A stretch of 54,676 nt of DNA, taken from Candidatus Faecousia excrementigallinarum (GTDB taxonomy: Bacteria > Bacillota > Clostridia > Oscillospirales > Oscillospiraceae). Position numbers and translations under genes: made by a program. Under the pieces are notes generated by a model. It had not been told where the DNA came from, made no database searches, and was given only the letters and a program-made list of their open reading frames with translations. Of this stretch, positions 32,815 to 40,775 are shown one piece after another (position 1 is the stretch's first letter; each line of letters begins with the position of its first letter). The stretch lies in the NCBI GenBank assembly GCA_018713285.1, contig DVFK01000061.1:1-54676 (forward strand), in the 5' to 3' direction.

Positions 32815-33510
32815 TTACAGGGGGCTTTGCTTGATTTTGGCGTACCGGCGGGGATACTGGGGCGGGGTGGGTTTTACTTTTTTCAGGACGATGACGCCGT
32901 GGGAGGTGTCTCCCATGGGAAACTCCTGAATTTTCTCCACCTGCAAGCCCAGGCGGCTTACGGCGTTTTTCGCCTCTGCCAGTTCCTCCCGGGCGGCGGT
33001 GCCCTTCATAGCCAGCACGTAGCCTCCCACCTTCACAAAGGGGGCAGTCAGCTCCAACAGAATGTTGAGCCTTGCTACCGCCCGGCTGGTGGCGACGTCG
33101 TAGGATTCCCGGCAGGTGCTTACCGCTTCTTCTGCCCGGGCTGCGACACACTGGGCTTCCACCCCCAGCTGGGGCAGGATGGTCCCAAGCCAATTTACCC
33201 GCTTTCCCAGGGAGTCCAGCAGGGTCAGCTCCATCTGGGGGCAGGCGATTTTCAGGGGGACACCGGGAAATCCGGCGCCGCAGCCCACATCAATCACCCG
33301 TTTTCCCGCCAGGTCCATGGTTTTCAGCACCGTCAGGCTGTCCACCAGGTGAAGCCTTGCCACCTGCTGGGGGTCGGTGATGGCGGTGAGGTTCATCACC
33401 TGATTCTGGTCCAGAACCGCCTGGGCGAAGCGGCACAGCTGCTGCTGCACCGGTGCCTCCAGGTCAAGGCCCAGCTCCTGAAGCCCTGTTGCCAGGGCGG
33501 CGGCCATCAT
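32815..33510 (-). CDS. rsmG: 16S rRNA (guanine527-N7)-methyltransferase RsmG
   Basis: A 231-aa SAM-dependent enzyme that modifies G527 of 16S rRNA. VIDVGCGAGFPGVPLKI is the SAM-binding motif. NLTAITDPQQVARLHLVDSL precedes it and is family-specific, and VATSRAVARLNILLEL follows. It starts with two adjacent Met codons; the first (33510) forms an ATGA overlap with the DUF3810 stop, so translation is coupled. In most Bacillota rsmG follows mnmG; here that arrangement is broken. Confidence 0.96.
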   Translation of the reverse strand: MMAAALATGLQELGLDLEAPVQQQLCRFAQAVLDQNQVMNLTAITDPQQVARLHLVDSLTVLKTMDLAGKRVIDVGCGAGFPGVPLKIACPQMELTLLDSLGKRVNWLGTILPQLGVEAQCVAARAEEAVSTCRESYDVATSRAVARLNILLELTAPFVKVGGYVLAMKGTAAREELAEAKNAVSRLGLQVEKIQEFPMGDTSHGVIVLKKVKPTPPQYPRRYAKIKQSPL

Positions 33511-34586
33511 TGGGCAGGAGCGGAACGGATGCCGCCCAAATCTACCTGGGTTTCGTCGGTGGGATCAAAGAGGGGCGGCTCTTCTGCCTGGCTGGGCAGC
33601 ACCACATTCTGGATGTGCCAGTTCACCAGGAGATTGCACACCGTATCCGCCTCCGCCGGAGCCTCCCTCAGGAAGCTGCGGTAGCTTTCCAGATCCTGGG
33701 TCACCTGGGTGCTGGCACCGGAGGTCACCTGCTGGATAATCTGCTGGGCGCTGCTGGTGCCGAAGCTCTCCAGGGCCCGGAGGCAGTAGTCATAAGCCGA
33801 CAGGAAGCCGGCGTAACGGAACCGGGCATCCGGGTTGGCCTCACAGGTAAGAAATGCTGCAAAAGCGGAGTTCTCCGGGGTGACAATGCACATTCTGTGA
33901 GCCATCTCCCGGCAGATGGCAAAGGGCAGCATCGCCTGGGGCACATTGGGATTGACGGCAGCCTCGCCGGTCAGACCCACGGTCACGCCGGTGACCCCTT
34001 TGCCTGTGTAGTAATCCGCCCAGCCCAGCTCCTTCACCGGCTGCCGGCTGCCAGCCAACACCGAGGCGGAGCGCTCATAGACCATAACGGAGAAGCCGTC
34101 TGCGGCCTTTTCTGCCAGCTCCTGAAAATCCGAAGCCTGGCTTCCGGCAGAGGACAGCTCGTTGGCCTTGTCCCGGAAGTAAGTCACGGCGGTCTGCAAA
34201 TCCGTCACCGCATAGGGCTCATCCGGCAGACGCAGGTCATCGGCAATGGAGCCGGTGTATTGATTCAGGCCGTACAGGCCGGTGTTCAGCAGGTTTACAA
34301 GAGCCACCACTGCCAGCACCCAGCCGGCCACCTGAATGGGGTTCCACCGCAGTACAAACATCAGTACCACCACTGCCAGCACCGCTACCACAAATACCAG
34401 AAGCAGCAGCTGCCACAGGCAGAAATCCACGCCGCCGCTCCACTGACCCAGAGAGTCCAGCAGCATCCGGGTCACGTAGGGGTAAAAGGTATCCATCAGC
34501 GCCTGATGGGAGGATGCAAACAGATTCAGTCCCCAGGCACCCAGAAACAGCAGCAGCGCCACTAAGTAACCACGCCAATATTTCAA
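33507..34586 (-). CDS. DUF3810-family membrane protein, altered metal motif
   Basis: A 359-aa membrane protein. Three TM segments occupy the first 110 residues (LVALLLFLGAWGLNLFA, LLLLVFVVAVLAVVVLMFVL, VAGWVLAVVALVNLLNTG). A long extracytoplasmic domain follows. The conserved block of DUF3810 proteins is visible as CREMAHRMCIVTPENSAFAAFL and YAGFLSAYDYC, shown here in pieces. Relatives as I recall them read HExxH at this point; here the first His is Arg (CGG codon, 33909-33911), so zinc binding may be lost. The start is TTG at 34586, with GGAGG 8 nt upstream. It overlaps rsmG by 4 nt. Confidence 0.75.
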   Translation of the reverse strand: MKYWRGYLVALLLFLGAWGLNLFASSHQALMDTFYPYVTRMLLDSLGQWSGGVDFCLWQLLLLVFVVAVLAVVVLMFVLRWNPIQVAGWVLAVVALVNLLNTGLYGLNQYTGSIADDLRLPDEPYAVTDLQTAVTYFRDKANELSSAGSQASDFQELAEKAADGFSVMVYERSASVLAGSRQPVKELGWADYYTGKGVTGVTVGLTGEAAVNPNVPQAMLPFAICREMAHRMCIVTPENSAFAAFLTCEANPDARFRYAGFLSAYDYCLRALESFGTSSAQQIIQQVTSGASTQVTQDLESYRSFLREAPAEADTVCNLLVNWHIQNVVLPSQAEEPPLFDPTDETQVDLGGIRSAPAQ

Positions 34587-34653
34587 AGGAAACGCCTCCT
34601 TCAGTGAACATAGAATATCACCTTATAGTATAGCACAGAAAAGCGCCTTTGTC

Positions 34654-34680
34654 TTGCAAAAAATATTAAATTTTTTGCAA
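34654..34680. promoter_or_regulatory. Perfect 27-nt inverted repeat between mtaB and DUF3810 gene
   Basis: TTGCAAAAAAT (34654-34664), loop ATTAA, ATTTTTTGCAA (34670-34680). It begins 6 nt beyond the mtaB stop and lies just upstream of a TATACT-like -10 (34632-34627, minus strand) of the DUF3810-rsmG unit. It could be a terminator without a clear T-run or an operator. Confidence 0.55.
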
Positions 34681-34685
34681 ACGCC

Positions 34686-35972
34686 TTACAAAAGCTCTCC
34701 CAGAACCCCGTCCTGATAGGGGGATACCACCCGAACCGGACGGATTTGGTTGTGAAGGGCTTCTCCCGGGACATAGAACTTTACATAATTCGGAGCGTGA
34801 CCGGTATAGTATGCGCCCTCGGCTTCCTCGAACAGCACGGGCATCACCTGGCCTTCCAGGGCCTTCCGGTAGGCAAGGGACATCTCCTCTGCCACCTGGA
34901 TGGCTTCCCGGCTCCGCTCCTCCTTCACGGCGTTGGGCAGCTGCCCGGGCATTTTGTCTGCCGGGGTGCCGGGACGGCGGGAGTAGGGGAAGATGTGCAT
35001 ATCGGCAAAGCCGCATTTTTTAATAAAGGCAAGGCTTTGGGCAAATTCCTCCTCCGTCTCCCCGGGGAAAGCCACAATCAGATCCGTGGTCACGGCGCAG
35101 CCGGGGAAGTGGGTTTTCAGCAGGTTCACACTCTGTAAATACCGGGCGGTATCATACTTCCGGTGCATCCGTAGGAGAACCGTGTCGCAGCCGGACTGGA
35201 GGGACAGGTGGAACTGGGGGCACAGGTTGGGAAGGGCACTTAGCCGGGTGCAGAAATCCTCCGTCACAATCCGGGGCTCCAGAGAGCCCAGCCGTACCCG
35301 CAGCCCGGGCACCGCCTGGCACACTGCCTCGATAAGCTCCGTGACCGGAGGCTTTCCCGGCAAATCCATACCCCAGGAGGCAATCTCGATGCCGGTGATC
35401 ACCAATTCCCGGTAGCCCTGGCTTTCCAGCTCCTTTGCCTGCTCTACTGCCAAAGACAAAGGGGCAGAGCGCACCGGCCCTCTGGTGTAGGGGATGATAC
35501 AGTAGGTGCAGAAATTCACGCAGCCGTCCTGCACCTTCACCATGGCCCGGGTGCGGCCTTCCAGCCCTCCGGCGGGGAGTACCTCAAAGCTACGGCGGCT
35601 CATGGGATTGTCCAGCACCGGATGGGGATGCTTCTTCTCCAAAGCCAGAATCATCTGCTCCAGAAATTCCTGCCGCTGGCTGCTGCCGCCTACCACGTCC
35701 ACTCCCAGGGGCTCCAGGGCTACCGCCTCGTGCTGGCTGTAGCAGCCGCAGACCCCGATGATGCTTTCCGGGTGCTCCCGGCGGCACCGGCGGATAATGG
35801 TCCGGTTCTTCCGGTCCGCCACGGCGGTGACGGAGCAGGTGTTGATGATATAGCCGTCGCAGGGCTCCTGGAAGGAGCGGACTTCATGTCCCATTTCCCG
35901 GAGCAGCTGCTCCATGGCCTGGGTTTCGTACTGATTCACCTTGCAGCCCAAGGTATAAAAGCCAAATGTCAT
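34686..35972 (-). CDS. mtaB: tRNA t6A37 methylthiotransferase MtaB
   Basis: A 428-aa radical-SAM methylthiotransferase converting t6A to ms2t6A at position 37 of tRNA. The N-terminal domain has the three cluster Cys residues (LGCKVNQYE, INTCSVTAVADRK, GVCGCYSQH). The radical-SAM motif is CVNFCTYCIIPYTRG. A C-terminal TRAM domain (about 365-425) completes the family architecture. LGCKVNQYE near the start distinguishes MtaB from MiaB and RimO. GGTGG precedes the ATG. It is divergent from the HPr-like gene. Confidence 0.95.
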   Translation of the reverse strand: MTFGFYTLGCKVNQYETQAMEQLLREMGHEVRSFQEPCDGYIINTCSVTAVADRKNRTIIRRCRREHPESIIGVCGCYSQHEAVALEPLGVDVVGGSSQRQEFLEQMILALEKKHPHPVLDNPMSRRSFEVLPAGGLEGRTRAMVKVQDGCVNFCTYCIIPYTRGPVRSAPLSLAVEQAKELESQGYRELVITGIEIASWGMDLPGKPPVTELIEAVCQAVPGLRVRLGSLEPRIVTEDFCTRLSALPNLCPQFHLSLQSGCDTVLLRMHRKYDTARYLQSVNLLKTHFPGCAVTTDLIVAFPGETEEEFAQSLAFIKKCGFADMHIFPYSRRPGTPADKMPGQLPNAVKEERSREAIQVAEEMSLAYRKALEGQVMPVLFEEAEGAYYTGHAPNYVKFYVPGEALHNQIRPVRVVSPYQDGVLGELL

Positions 35973-36029
35973 TTGTGATTACCACCAATTTATGAATAGA
36001 GTATTTAGTAAAATCGTAAAAAGTGTGTA

Positions 36030-36057
36030 TTGCGCATGAAAAAATATTTGCTATAAT
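36030..36057 (+). promoter_or_regulatory. Promoter of the HPr-like gene
   Basis: -35 TTGCGC (36030-36035), a 16-bp spacer, and -10 TATAAT (36052-36057). Confidence 0.6.
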
Positions 36058-36137
36058 TAAGGTATGTCGCCTGTGCTTCAGGCAGTCAGCCTATTATAAA
36101 CCAAAAAACAGGTTTTGTACAGCACAGGAGTGGCCGT

Positions 36138-36374
36138 ATGAGAGAATTTACCATTCAGCTTCGTTCCCTGCAGGATGTGCAGGATTTTGTGAACATGGCC
36201 TGCACCTGCCCCTTTCCGGTGATTGTGGGCAATGACTCCCAGCGCATTGATGGCAAAGACTTTATGGGAATGTTCAGCCTGGACCACCGCTTTCCCCAGA
36301 AGGTGTGGGTGGATTGCTCCCAGGAGGAACTGCCAGGCTTTGCCCAGCAGATGAAACCCTTCCTCTATTCTTAG
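36138..36374 (+). CDS. HPr-like protein without the phosphorylatable His
   Basis: A 78-aa protein with an HPr-like pattern. The segment GKDFMGMFSLD aligns with the HPr loop KSIMGVMSLG, and the spacing to the N-terminal strand and last helix fits the fold. The active-site loop GIHARPA of HPr is replaced by SLQDVQDFV, so there is no His15, and the regulatory Ser46 is Asp (K-D in place of K-S). It therefore cannot be phosphorylated at the usual sites and may be a mimic or adaptor. It is a single gene between mtaB (divergent) and the chromate transporter pair, with its own promoter and terminator. The ribosome binding site is weak (AGGAGTGGCCGT). Confidence 0.75.
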   Translation: MREFTIQLRSLQDVQDFVNMACTCPFPVIVGNDSQRIDGKDFMGMFSLDHRFPQKVWVDCSQEELPGFAQQMKPFLYS

Positions 36375-36391
36375 CTTCGGCTCTTAGTAGC

Positions 36392-36422
36392 CCGTCCCGG
36401 GAATACTCGGGGCGGTTTTTTT
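36392..36422 (+). terminator. Terminator after the HPr-like gene
   Basis: CCGTCCC (36392-36398) pairs with GGGGCGG (36409-36415, one G-U) and seven T follow. Confidence 0.75.
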
Positions 36423-36555
36423 ATGCACTTATACGCAACTTAATACAAACTTAAAAACTATCCCCTTTTTTTCTTAAAATCTTTGGGGTACTATATAGTC
36501 ACTAAGATTCAATATTTCGTTTTCCTCTTTTTCATTTTCCTCTCTTCTTTTTTGT

Positions 36556-36587
36556 GCAAAACCGCAGGCTTGACCTGCGGTTTTTGC
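36556..36587 (-). terminator. Terminator of the chromate transporter pair
   Basis: GCAAAACCGCAGG (36556-36568) pairs with CCTGCGGTTTT-TGC (36574-36587). It is 3 nt beyond the second transporter gene. The 130 nt to its left are AT-rich with no recognised feature. Confidence 0.72.
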
Positions 36588-36590
36588 ATT

Positions 36591-37133
36591 TTATACCGCC
36601 AGTCCCCAGGCAAGGTTTAAAAGGCCGCACAGCACCATCACCAGCACCGGGCTGAGCTTCCATTTCCGCAGAGCGATAAATCCTCCAAGGGTCAGAAGAA
36701 TCCCCACCGGATTGAGGGCGGAAGGGCTTCCCATGACCTCCAGGAAAATGGACACCCCGGCAGCGGCAATGAGGGCCACCACTGCCGGGCGGAGGCACCC
36801 CAGCACCCGCTGGAGAAGGGACAGGGTCTTATACCGGTAGTACACCCAGGCCAGCACCGACACCAGCACGATGGAAGGGGCTACACACCCCAAGGTCGCT
36901 GCCAGGGCTCCGGGGAGGCCTGCAATCTGCATCCCCACGAAGGTGGCACCGTTGATGGCAATGGGGCCGGGGGTCATCTGGGAGATGGTCACCAGGTGGG
37001 AAAACTCCTCCATGGTCAGCCACCCGTGGGCTGTCACCACCTGGGCCTGAATCAGGGGCATGGCGGCATAGCCGCCGCCGATGGAGAACAGGCCGATTTG
37101 CAGAAAGCTCAAAAAAAGCTGAAAGTAAATCAA
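36591..37133 (-). CDS. Chromate transporter subunit (short-chain, second of pair)
   Basis: A 180-aa short-chain CHR-family membrane protein. The signature FSIGGGYAAMPLIQ, then MTPGPIAINGATFVG and ATLGCVAPSIVLVS are visible. Families with paired short proteins export chromate or related anions; the real substrate here is unknown. The start is TTG at 37133, with AGGAGG 6 nt upstream. TTGA overlaps the stop of the first subunit, so the two are made together. An upstream in-frame Met lies inside the first gene and is rejected. Confidence 0.88.
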   Translation of the reverse strand: MIYFQLFLSFLQIGLFSIGGGYAAMPLIQAQVVTAHGWLTMEEFSHLVTISQMTPGPIAINGATFVGMQIAGLPGALAATLGCVAPSIVLVSVLAWVYYRYKTLSLLQRVLGCLRPAVVALIAAAGVSIFLEVMGSPSALNPVGILLTLGGFIALRKWKLSPVLVMVLCGLLNLAWGLAV

Positions 37134-37699
37134 AGCTTTCCCTCCTTCCTCCCCAGGATCAGCCCCTGGACAATCCCCACAGCGGCGGCAAAGAGAATGA
37201 TGTATACCACATTGATATAAAAGGAAGCGGCAAAGGCCAGCACCATAAGAAGGATGTAGAGCCAATCCCCGGTTTTGAAAATATCCCGGGCAAGGCTTGC
37301 CACCACGTCAAAAATCACCGCAGCCACCCCGGCCTGCATCCCCGCCAGCACCAGATTCACATAGGGGTTGGCGGCAAAGGCGGCGTAGAACAGGGAAATC
37401 ACCGACAGCACCAGAAGGGGCGGCAGCACCGTGGCAACCACGGCGGTAACCATCCCCAGAATGCCTGCCAGCCGCCAGCCCACCAAAATGGCGGCGTTTA
37501 CCGCAATGGCTCCCGGGGCAGACTGGGCCAGGGCGGTGAGGTCCAGCATCTCCGTCTCTTCCAGCCAGTGGTATTTGTCCACGAACTTGTTTTTCATCAG
37601 GGTAATGATCACATAGCCTCCCCCGAAGGTGAAGGCACTGAGATAAAACATGGAGGCAAAAAGCTGCCACAGGAGCTTTCCTTTTTTTGTTCTGTCCAA
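37130..37699 (-). CDS. Chromate transporter subunit (short-chain, first of pair)
   Basis: A 189-aa short-chain CHR-family membrane protein. FTFGGGYVIITLMKNKFV and LAQSAPGAIAVNAAILVGW are the family motifs. Hydrophobic helices fill the rest. It pairs with the overlapping 180-aa protein to make the equivalent of one long ChrA. The start is TTG at 37699, with AGGAGG 6-7 nt upstream. Both subunits use TTG starts, which would keep expression low. Confidence 0.88.
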   Translation of the reverse strand: MDRTKKGKLLWQLFASMFYLSAFTFGGGYVIITLMKNKFVDKYHWLEETEMLDLTALAQSAPGAIAVNAAILVGWRLAGILGMVTAVVATVLPPLLVLSVISLFYAAFAANPYVNLVLAGMQAGVAAVIFDVVASLARDIFKTGDWLYILLMVLAFAASFYINVVYIILFAAAVGIVQGLILGRKEGKL

Positions 37700-37760
37700 A
37701 GATACCCCTCCTTTTCTCTGGATTTAGTATACATCAAAAATCCCCAAAGTAAAAGAAAAA

Positions 37761-37808
37761 AACACAGCCCGAACCGGTGTCCCAGAGGGACAGGGTTTGG
37801 GCTGTGTT
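37761..37808. terminator. Hairpin between the chromate transporter pair and the SDR gene
   Basis: AACACAGCCC (37761-37770) pairs with GGGCTGTGTT (37799-37808). It lies 3 nt beyond the stop of the minus-strand SDR gene at 37811, which it probably terminates. Smaller pairing (TGTCCC/GGGACA) extends it. Confidence 0.65.
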
Positions 37809-37810
37809 GT

Positions 37811-38605
37811 TTACCGGGCGTAGAGCTGGTAGACAATGAAGTTCCGCAGGCGGCAGGGAAGGTATTTGCACAGAAGATTCAGGAATTTGTAGGTAAATCC
37901 CACGGTGCAAAGGGGCTTTCCCTTGGGCTTCATTGCAATTTTGGCAATCTGATTGCCCACAAAATCCGGGGACATTCCCTTTTCCTCGTCCTTTTCCATC
38001 CCGGCAACGCTTCTGCCGATTCTGCCGCCGTACACATCGTCTCCGGCAAAGGACTTTTGCCGGGCCTGGGTAAAGCCGGTGGCGATGTCTCCCAGGGCCA
38101 CGGCGGTGACGCAGATGTGGAAGGGCCGCACCTCATTGGCGAGGGCGCAGGCGTAGGATTCCAGGGCCGCCTTGGAGGCGGAGTAGTAGGCCTGGAAGGG
38201 AATGTGGGCGGAGGCGGCCACGGAGCTGATGAGCAGAATCCGTCCGCCGCCCTGCTGGCGCATAAGGGGCAGCACTGCCCGGTTCACCGTGACGGCACCG
38301 AAGAAATTCACGTCAAACTGACTTTTGGCGGCTTCCAGCTCCGTAAATTCCACGGCACCGGAGATGCCGAACCCGGCGCAGTTTACCACAATATCGATGT
38401 GCCCCTGCTGTGACAGAATCTGATTGACGGCGGACTGCACCGCCGCTTCCCGGGTCACATCTACACTAAGATGCCGTACTCCCTCCTGGGGAATCTCCCG
38501 GCGGCTGAATTCGTAAACGATGCACCCTGCCCGGGCAAGGGCTCCGGCGGTTGCCCGGCCGATGCCGGAACTGCCCCCTGTGACAATGGCCACTTTCTTT
38601 TCCAT
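37811..38605 (-). CDS. Short-chain dehydrogenase/reductase
   Basis: A 264-aa classical SDR. The nucleotide-binding motif is TGGSSGIG, NCAGFGISG is the NNAG-type motif, and the catalytic residues are Ser (ISSVAA), Tyr and Lys (YYSASKAAL). The cofactor loop SRREIP would favour NADP(H). The C-terminus is hydrophobic/basic (LLCKYLPCRLRNFIVYQLY), as in membrane-associated SDRs. The substrate is unknown. Start chosen: ATG at 38605, with AGAGGA upstream; an in-frame Met at 38653 has no ribosome binding site. Confidence 0.92.
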   Translation of the reverse strand: MEKKVAIVTGGSSGIGRATAGALARAGCIVYEFSRREIPQEGVRHLSVDVTREAAVQSAVNQILSQQGHIDIVVNCAGFGISGAVEFTELEAAKSQFDVNFFGAVTVNRAVLPLMRQQGGGRILLISSVAASAHIPFQAYYSASKAALESYACALANEVRPFHICVTAVALGDIATGFTQARQKSFAGDDVYGGRIGRSVAGMEKDEEKGMSPDFVGNQIAKIAMKPKGKPLCTVGFTYKFLNLLCKYLPCRLRNFIVYQLYAR

Positions 38606-38666
38606 GGGAATCCTCTCACTTTTCTTGGTTTTTTCCCCAAGAGTATACACCAATGGGAAAAAAGAA

Positions 38667-40775
38667 TCAAGCCGTGCCGGTTTTCCGCCGGAGAAGCCGG
38701 GCCAGCAGTCCCAGGGGCTTGGCAGGGGGTACAGGTTTTTCCGGGGGGAAGGGGGTCTGGGAGAAAACTGCCTGACTGTCTACAGGAGGCTGGCCGTTTT
38801 TCCGCAGGTAGGTGCCGTCAGGCTGCAACAGGCTTGCCTTGGCGGTGTCGGAGAGCTGGGTGCGCAGAATATACCCCAGAGCCCGGCGGATGGCCGGGTC
38901 TGTCACCGGGCAGGCAATCTCCACCCGGCGGCACAGGTTCCGGGTCATGAGATCTGCGGAGGAGATGTAGAACACCTGCTCCTCTCCCTTTCCGAAGCAG
39001 TAAATCCGGGCGTGTTCCAGGTACCGCCCCACAATGCTGGTGACGGAGATGTTCTGGGTGTTGCCCTGAATCCCGGGGCGGATACAGCAGATGCCCCGGA
39101 CGATAAGCCGAACCTTCACCCCCGCCCGGGAGGCCTCTGCCAGCTTGTCGATCATCCCCCGGTGGGTGACGGAATTGACCTTGATGCAGATATAGCCCCG
39201 GTCACCCTTGGCAATTTCCCGGTCGATGAGGGCGAAAAGGGTCTGGCGGATGCCGTTGGGAGCCACCAACAGCCGGCGGTAGCTGCCCTCCACATTTCCC
39301 ACCAGCATATTCTGGAAGAAGGCGGTGGCATCGGCGCCGATTTCCGGGTCGGCGGTCATAAGGCTCAGGTCCGTATACATGGCGTTGGTTTTTTCGTTGT
39401 AGTTTCCCGTGCCAATCTGGGTGATGTACTGGAATTTTCCCTTCTTTTCCCGGGTAATCAGGCAGATTTTGCTGTGGCATTTGTAGTTTTCCATGCCGTA
39501 AATCACCTTGCACCCGGCTTCTTCCAGCATCTCCGACCAGGCGATGTTGTTCTCCTCGTCGAATCTTGCCCGCAGCTCCATGAGCACCACCACTTCTTTG
39601 CCCTTTTCGGCGGCGTGGCACAGGGCTCTTACGATTTTGGAGGAGGAGGCCAGCCGGTAGATGGTGATTTTCACCGACACCACATGGGGGTCGTCGGCTG
39701 CCTCATTAAGAAGCCGGATAAAGGGGTCAACGCAGTGGAAGGGGAAGAACAGGCACCGGTCCTTCTGCAAAATCTGGGAAATCATGGAGGCCTCCCGGCT
39801 CAGCCCCTCCGGCCACTGAGGGGTGTGGGGGGGATAGGACAGGGCCTGGGCGCAGGCCTGCGGCAGCAGCTTCAAAAGCCCAAAGACATAGCCCATCTGC
39901 AGGGGGGTGGTATCGGTGTAAATCTGGTGCTCCTCCACGGGGATGAATTTCAGAAGCTCCTTCCGGAAGCTGGGGGACACGGGGGCGTTCAGCTCCAGCC
40001 GCAAAATAGCTAGGCTCCGGCGCTTTTTCAGCAGCTTCTTCACATGAAGCCGATAGTCCACCTCTGCGTCCTCGAATTTATCCGAGTCGAACCGCACATC
40101 GGCGTTCCGGGTCACGGCAAAGATGCAGCTCTCCACCGGGGTATAGTTGCCGTAGAGGGCGGAGGCAAAGTGGAGAATCAGGTTTTCCGTGCGGATGAAC
40201 CGGGTGCTCCCCGGCAGCATCACCACCGGGGGCAGGACCTCCGGTACCGGGGTAAAGGCCATGGAGGGCTTGTCGTGCTTGCTCTTTACCAGGGAGGCAA
40301 TATAGAGCCGCTTGTTTCCGAAGTGGGGGGTGGGGTGGCGGCTGTCCACAATCTGGGGGGAGAGCACCGGCAGAATATGATCCCGGAAGAACCCCCGGGC
40401 GAAGTCCGCCTCCTGTTTGGAAAGGGTGGAGAAGGGCACATCGGCGATTCCCTGCACCTCCAGGCTCCGGCAGACCTCCCCATAGACCTGCTCCTTCTGC
40501 CCCACCAGGGCGGCGGTCATCTGGTAGATGCCCACCAGCTGCTGCTGGGGGGTCAGGCCGCTTTTGTTGTCCACCTGGTTCGGCTCCATGGCGGCAATGT
40601 CAAAAAGACTGCCTGCCCGCACCATGAAAAACTCGTCTAAGTTGGAGGAGAAGATGGATACGAACTTCAGCCGCTCCAGGGGAGGCAGAGTGGGGTCAGC
40701 CGCCTCCTCCAGCACCCGCTGATTAAAGCGCAGCCAGCTGAACTCCCGGTTTTGGGTATAGAGATAGTTTTCCAT
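38667..40775 (-). CDS. ppk1: Polyphosphate kinase 1
   Basis: A 702-aa enzyme that makes polyphosphate from ATP. The N-terminal domain opens ENYLYTQNREFSWLRFNQRVLEEA, then SNLDEFFMVRAG. The catalytic C-terminal domains carry RARFDEENNIAW, the autophosphorylated His in NYKCHSKICLI, and GTGNYNEKTNAMYTDLSL. Its ATG shares bases with the ppx stop (TAATG), so the synthesis and hydrolysis enzymes are coupled. The C-terminal tail (about 655-702) is Pro/Lys-rich. Confidence 0.97.
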   Translation of the reverse strand: MENYLYTQNREFSWLRFNQRVLEEAADPTLPPLERLKFVSIFSSNLDEFFMVRAGSLFDIAAMEPNQVDNKSGLTPQQQLVGIYQMTAALVGQKEQVYGEVCRSLEVQGIADVPFSTLSKQEADFARGFFRDHILPVLSPQIVDSRHPTPHFGNKRLYIASLVKSKHDKPSMAFTPVPEVLPPVVMLPGSTRFIRTENLILHFASALYGNYTPVESCIFAVTRNADVRFDSDKFEDAEVDYRLHVKKLLKKRRSLAILRLELNAPVSPSFRKELLKFIPVEEHQIYTDTTPLQMGYVFGLLKLLPQACAQALSYPPHTPQWPEGLSREASMISQILQKDRCLFFPFHCVDPFIRLLNEAADDPHVVSVKITIYRLASSSKIVRALCHAAEKGKEVVVLMELRARFDEENNIAWSEMLEEAGCKVIYGMENYKCHSKICLITREKKGKFQYITQIGTGNYNEKTNAMYTDLSLMTADPEIGADATAFFQNMLVGNVEGSYRRLLVAPNGIRQTLFALIDREIAKGDRGYICIKVNSVTHRGMIDKLAEASRAGVKVRLIVRGICCIRPGIQGNTQNISVTSIVGRYLEHARIYCFGKGEEQVFYISSADLMTRNLCRRVEIACPVTDPAIRRALGYILRTQLSDTAKASLLQPDGTYLRKNGQPPVDSQAVFSQTPFPPEKPVPPAKPLGLLARLLRRKTGTA

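Noticed and set aside
32675-33193. N-terminal extension of the TetR-type regulator
   Set aside because: It overlaps rsmG antisense-free in the same strand but another frame, has no ribosome binding site, and MPNFTEKAIK is a standard TetR N-terminus.
36423-36555. A gene in the AT-rich gap between the HPr-like gene and the chromate transporter pair
   Set aside because: No start codon with a ribosome binding site and no recognisable motif; only terminators at its two ends.
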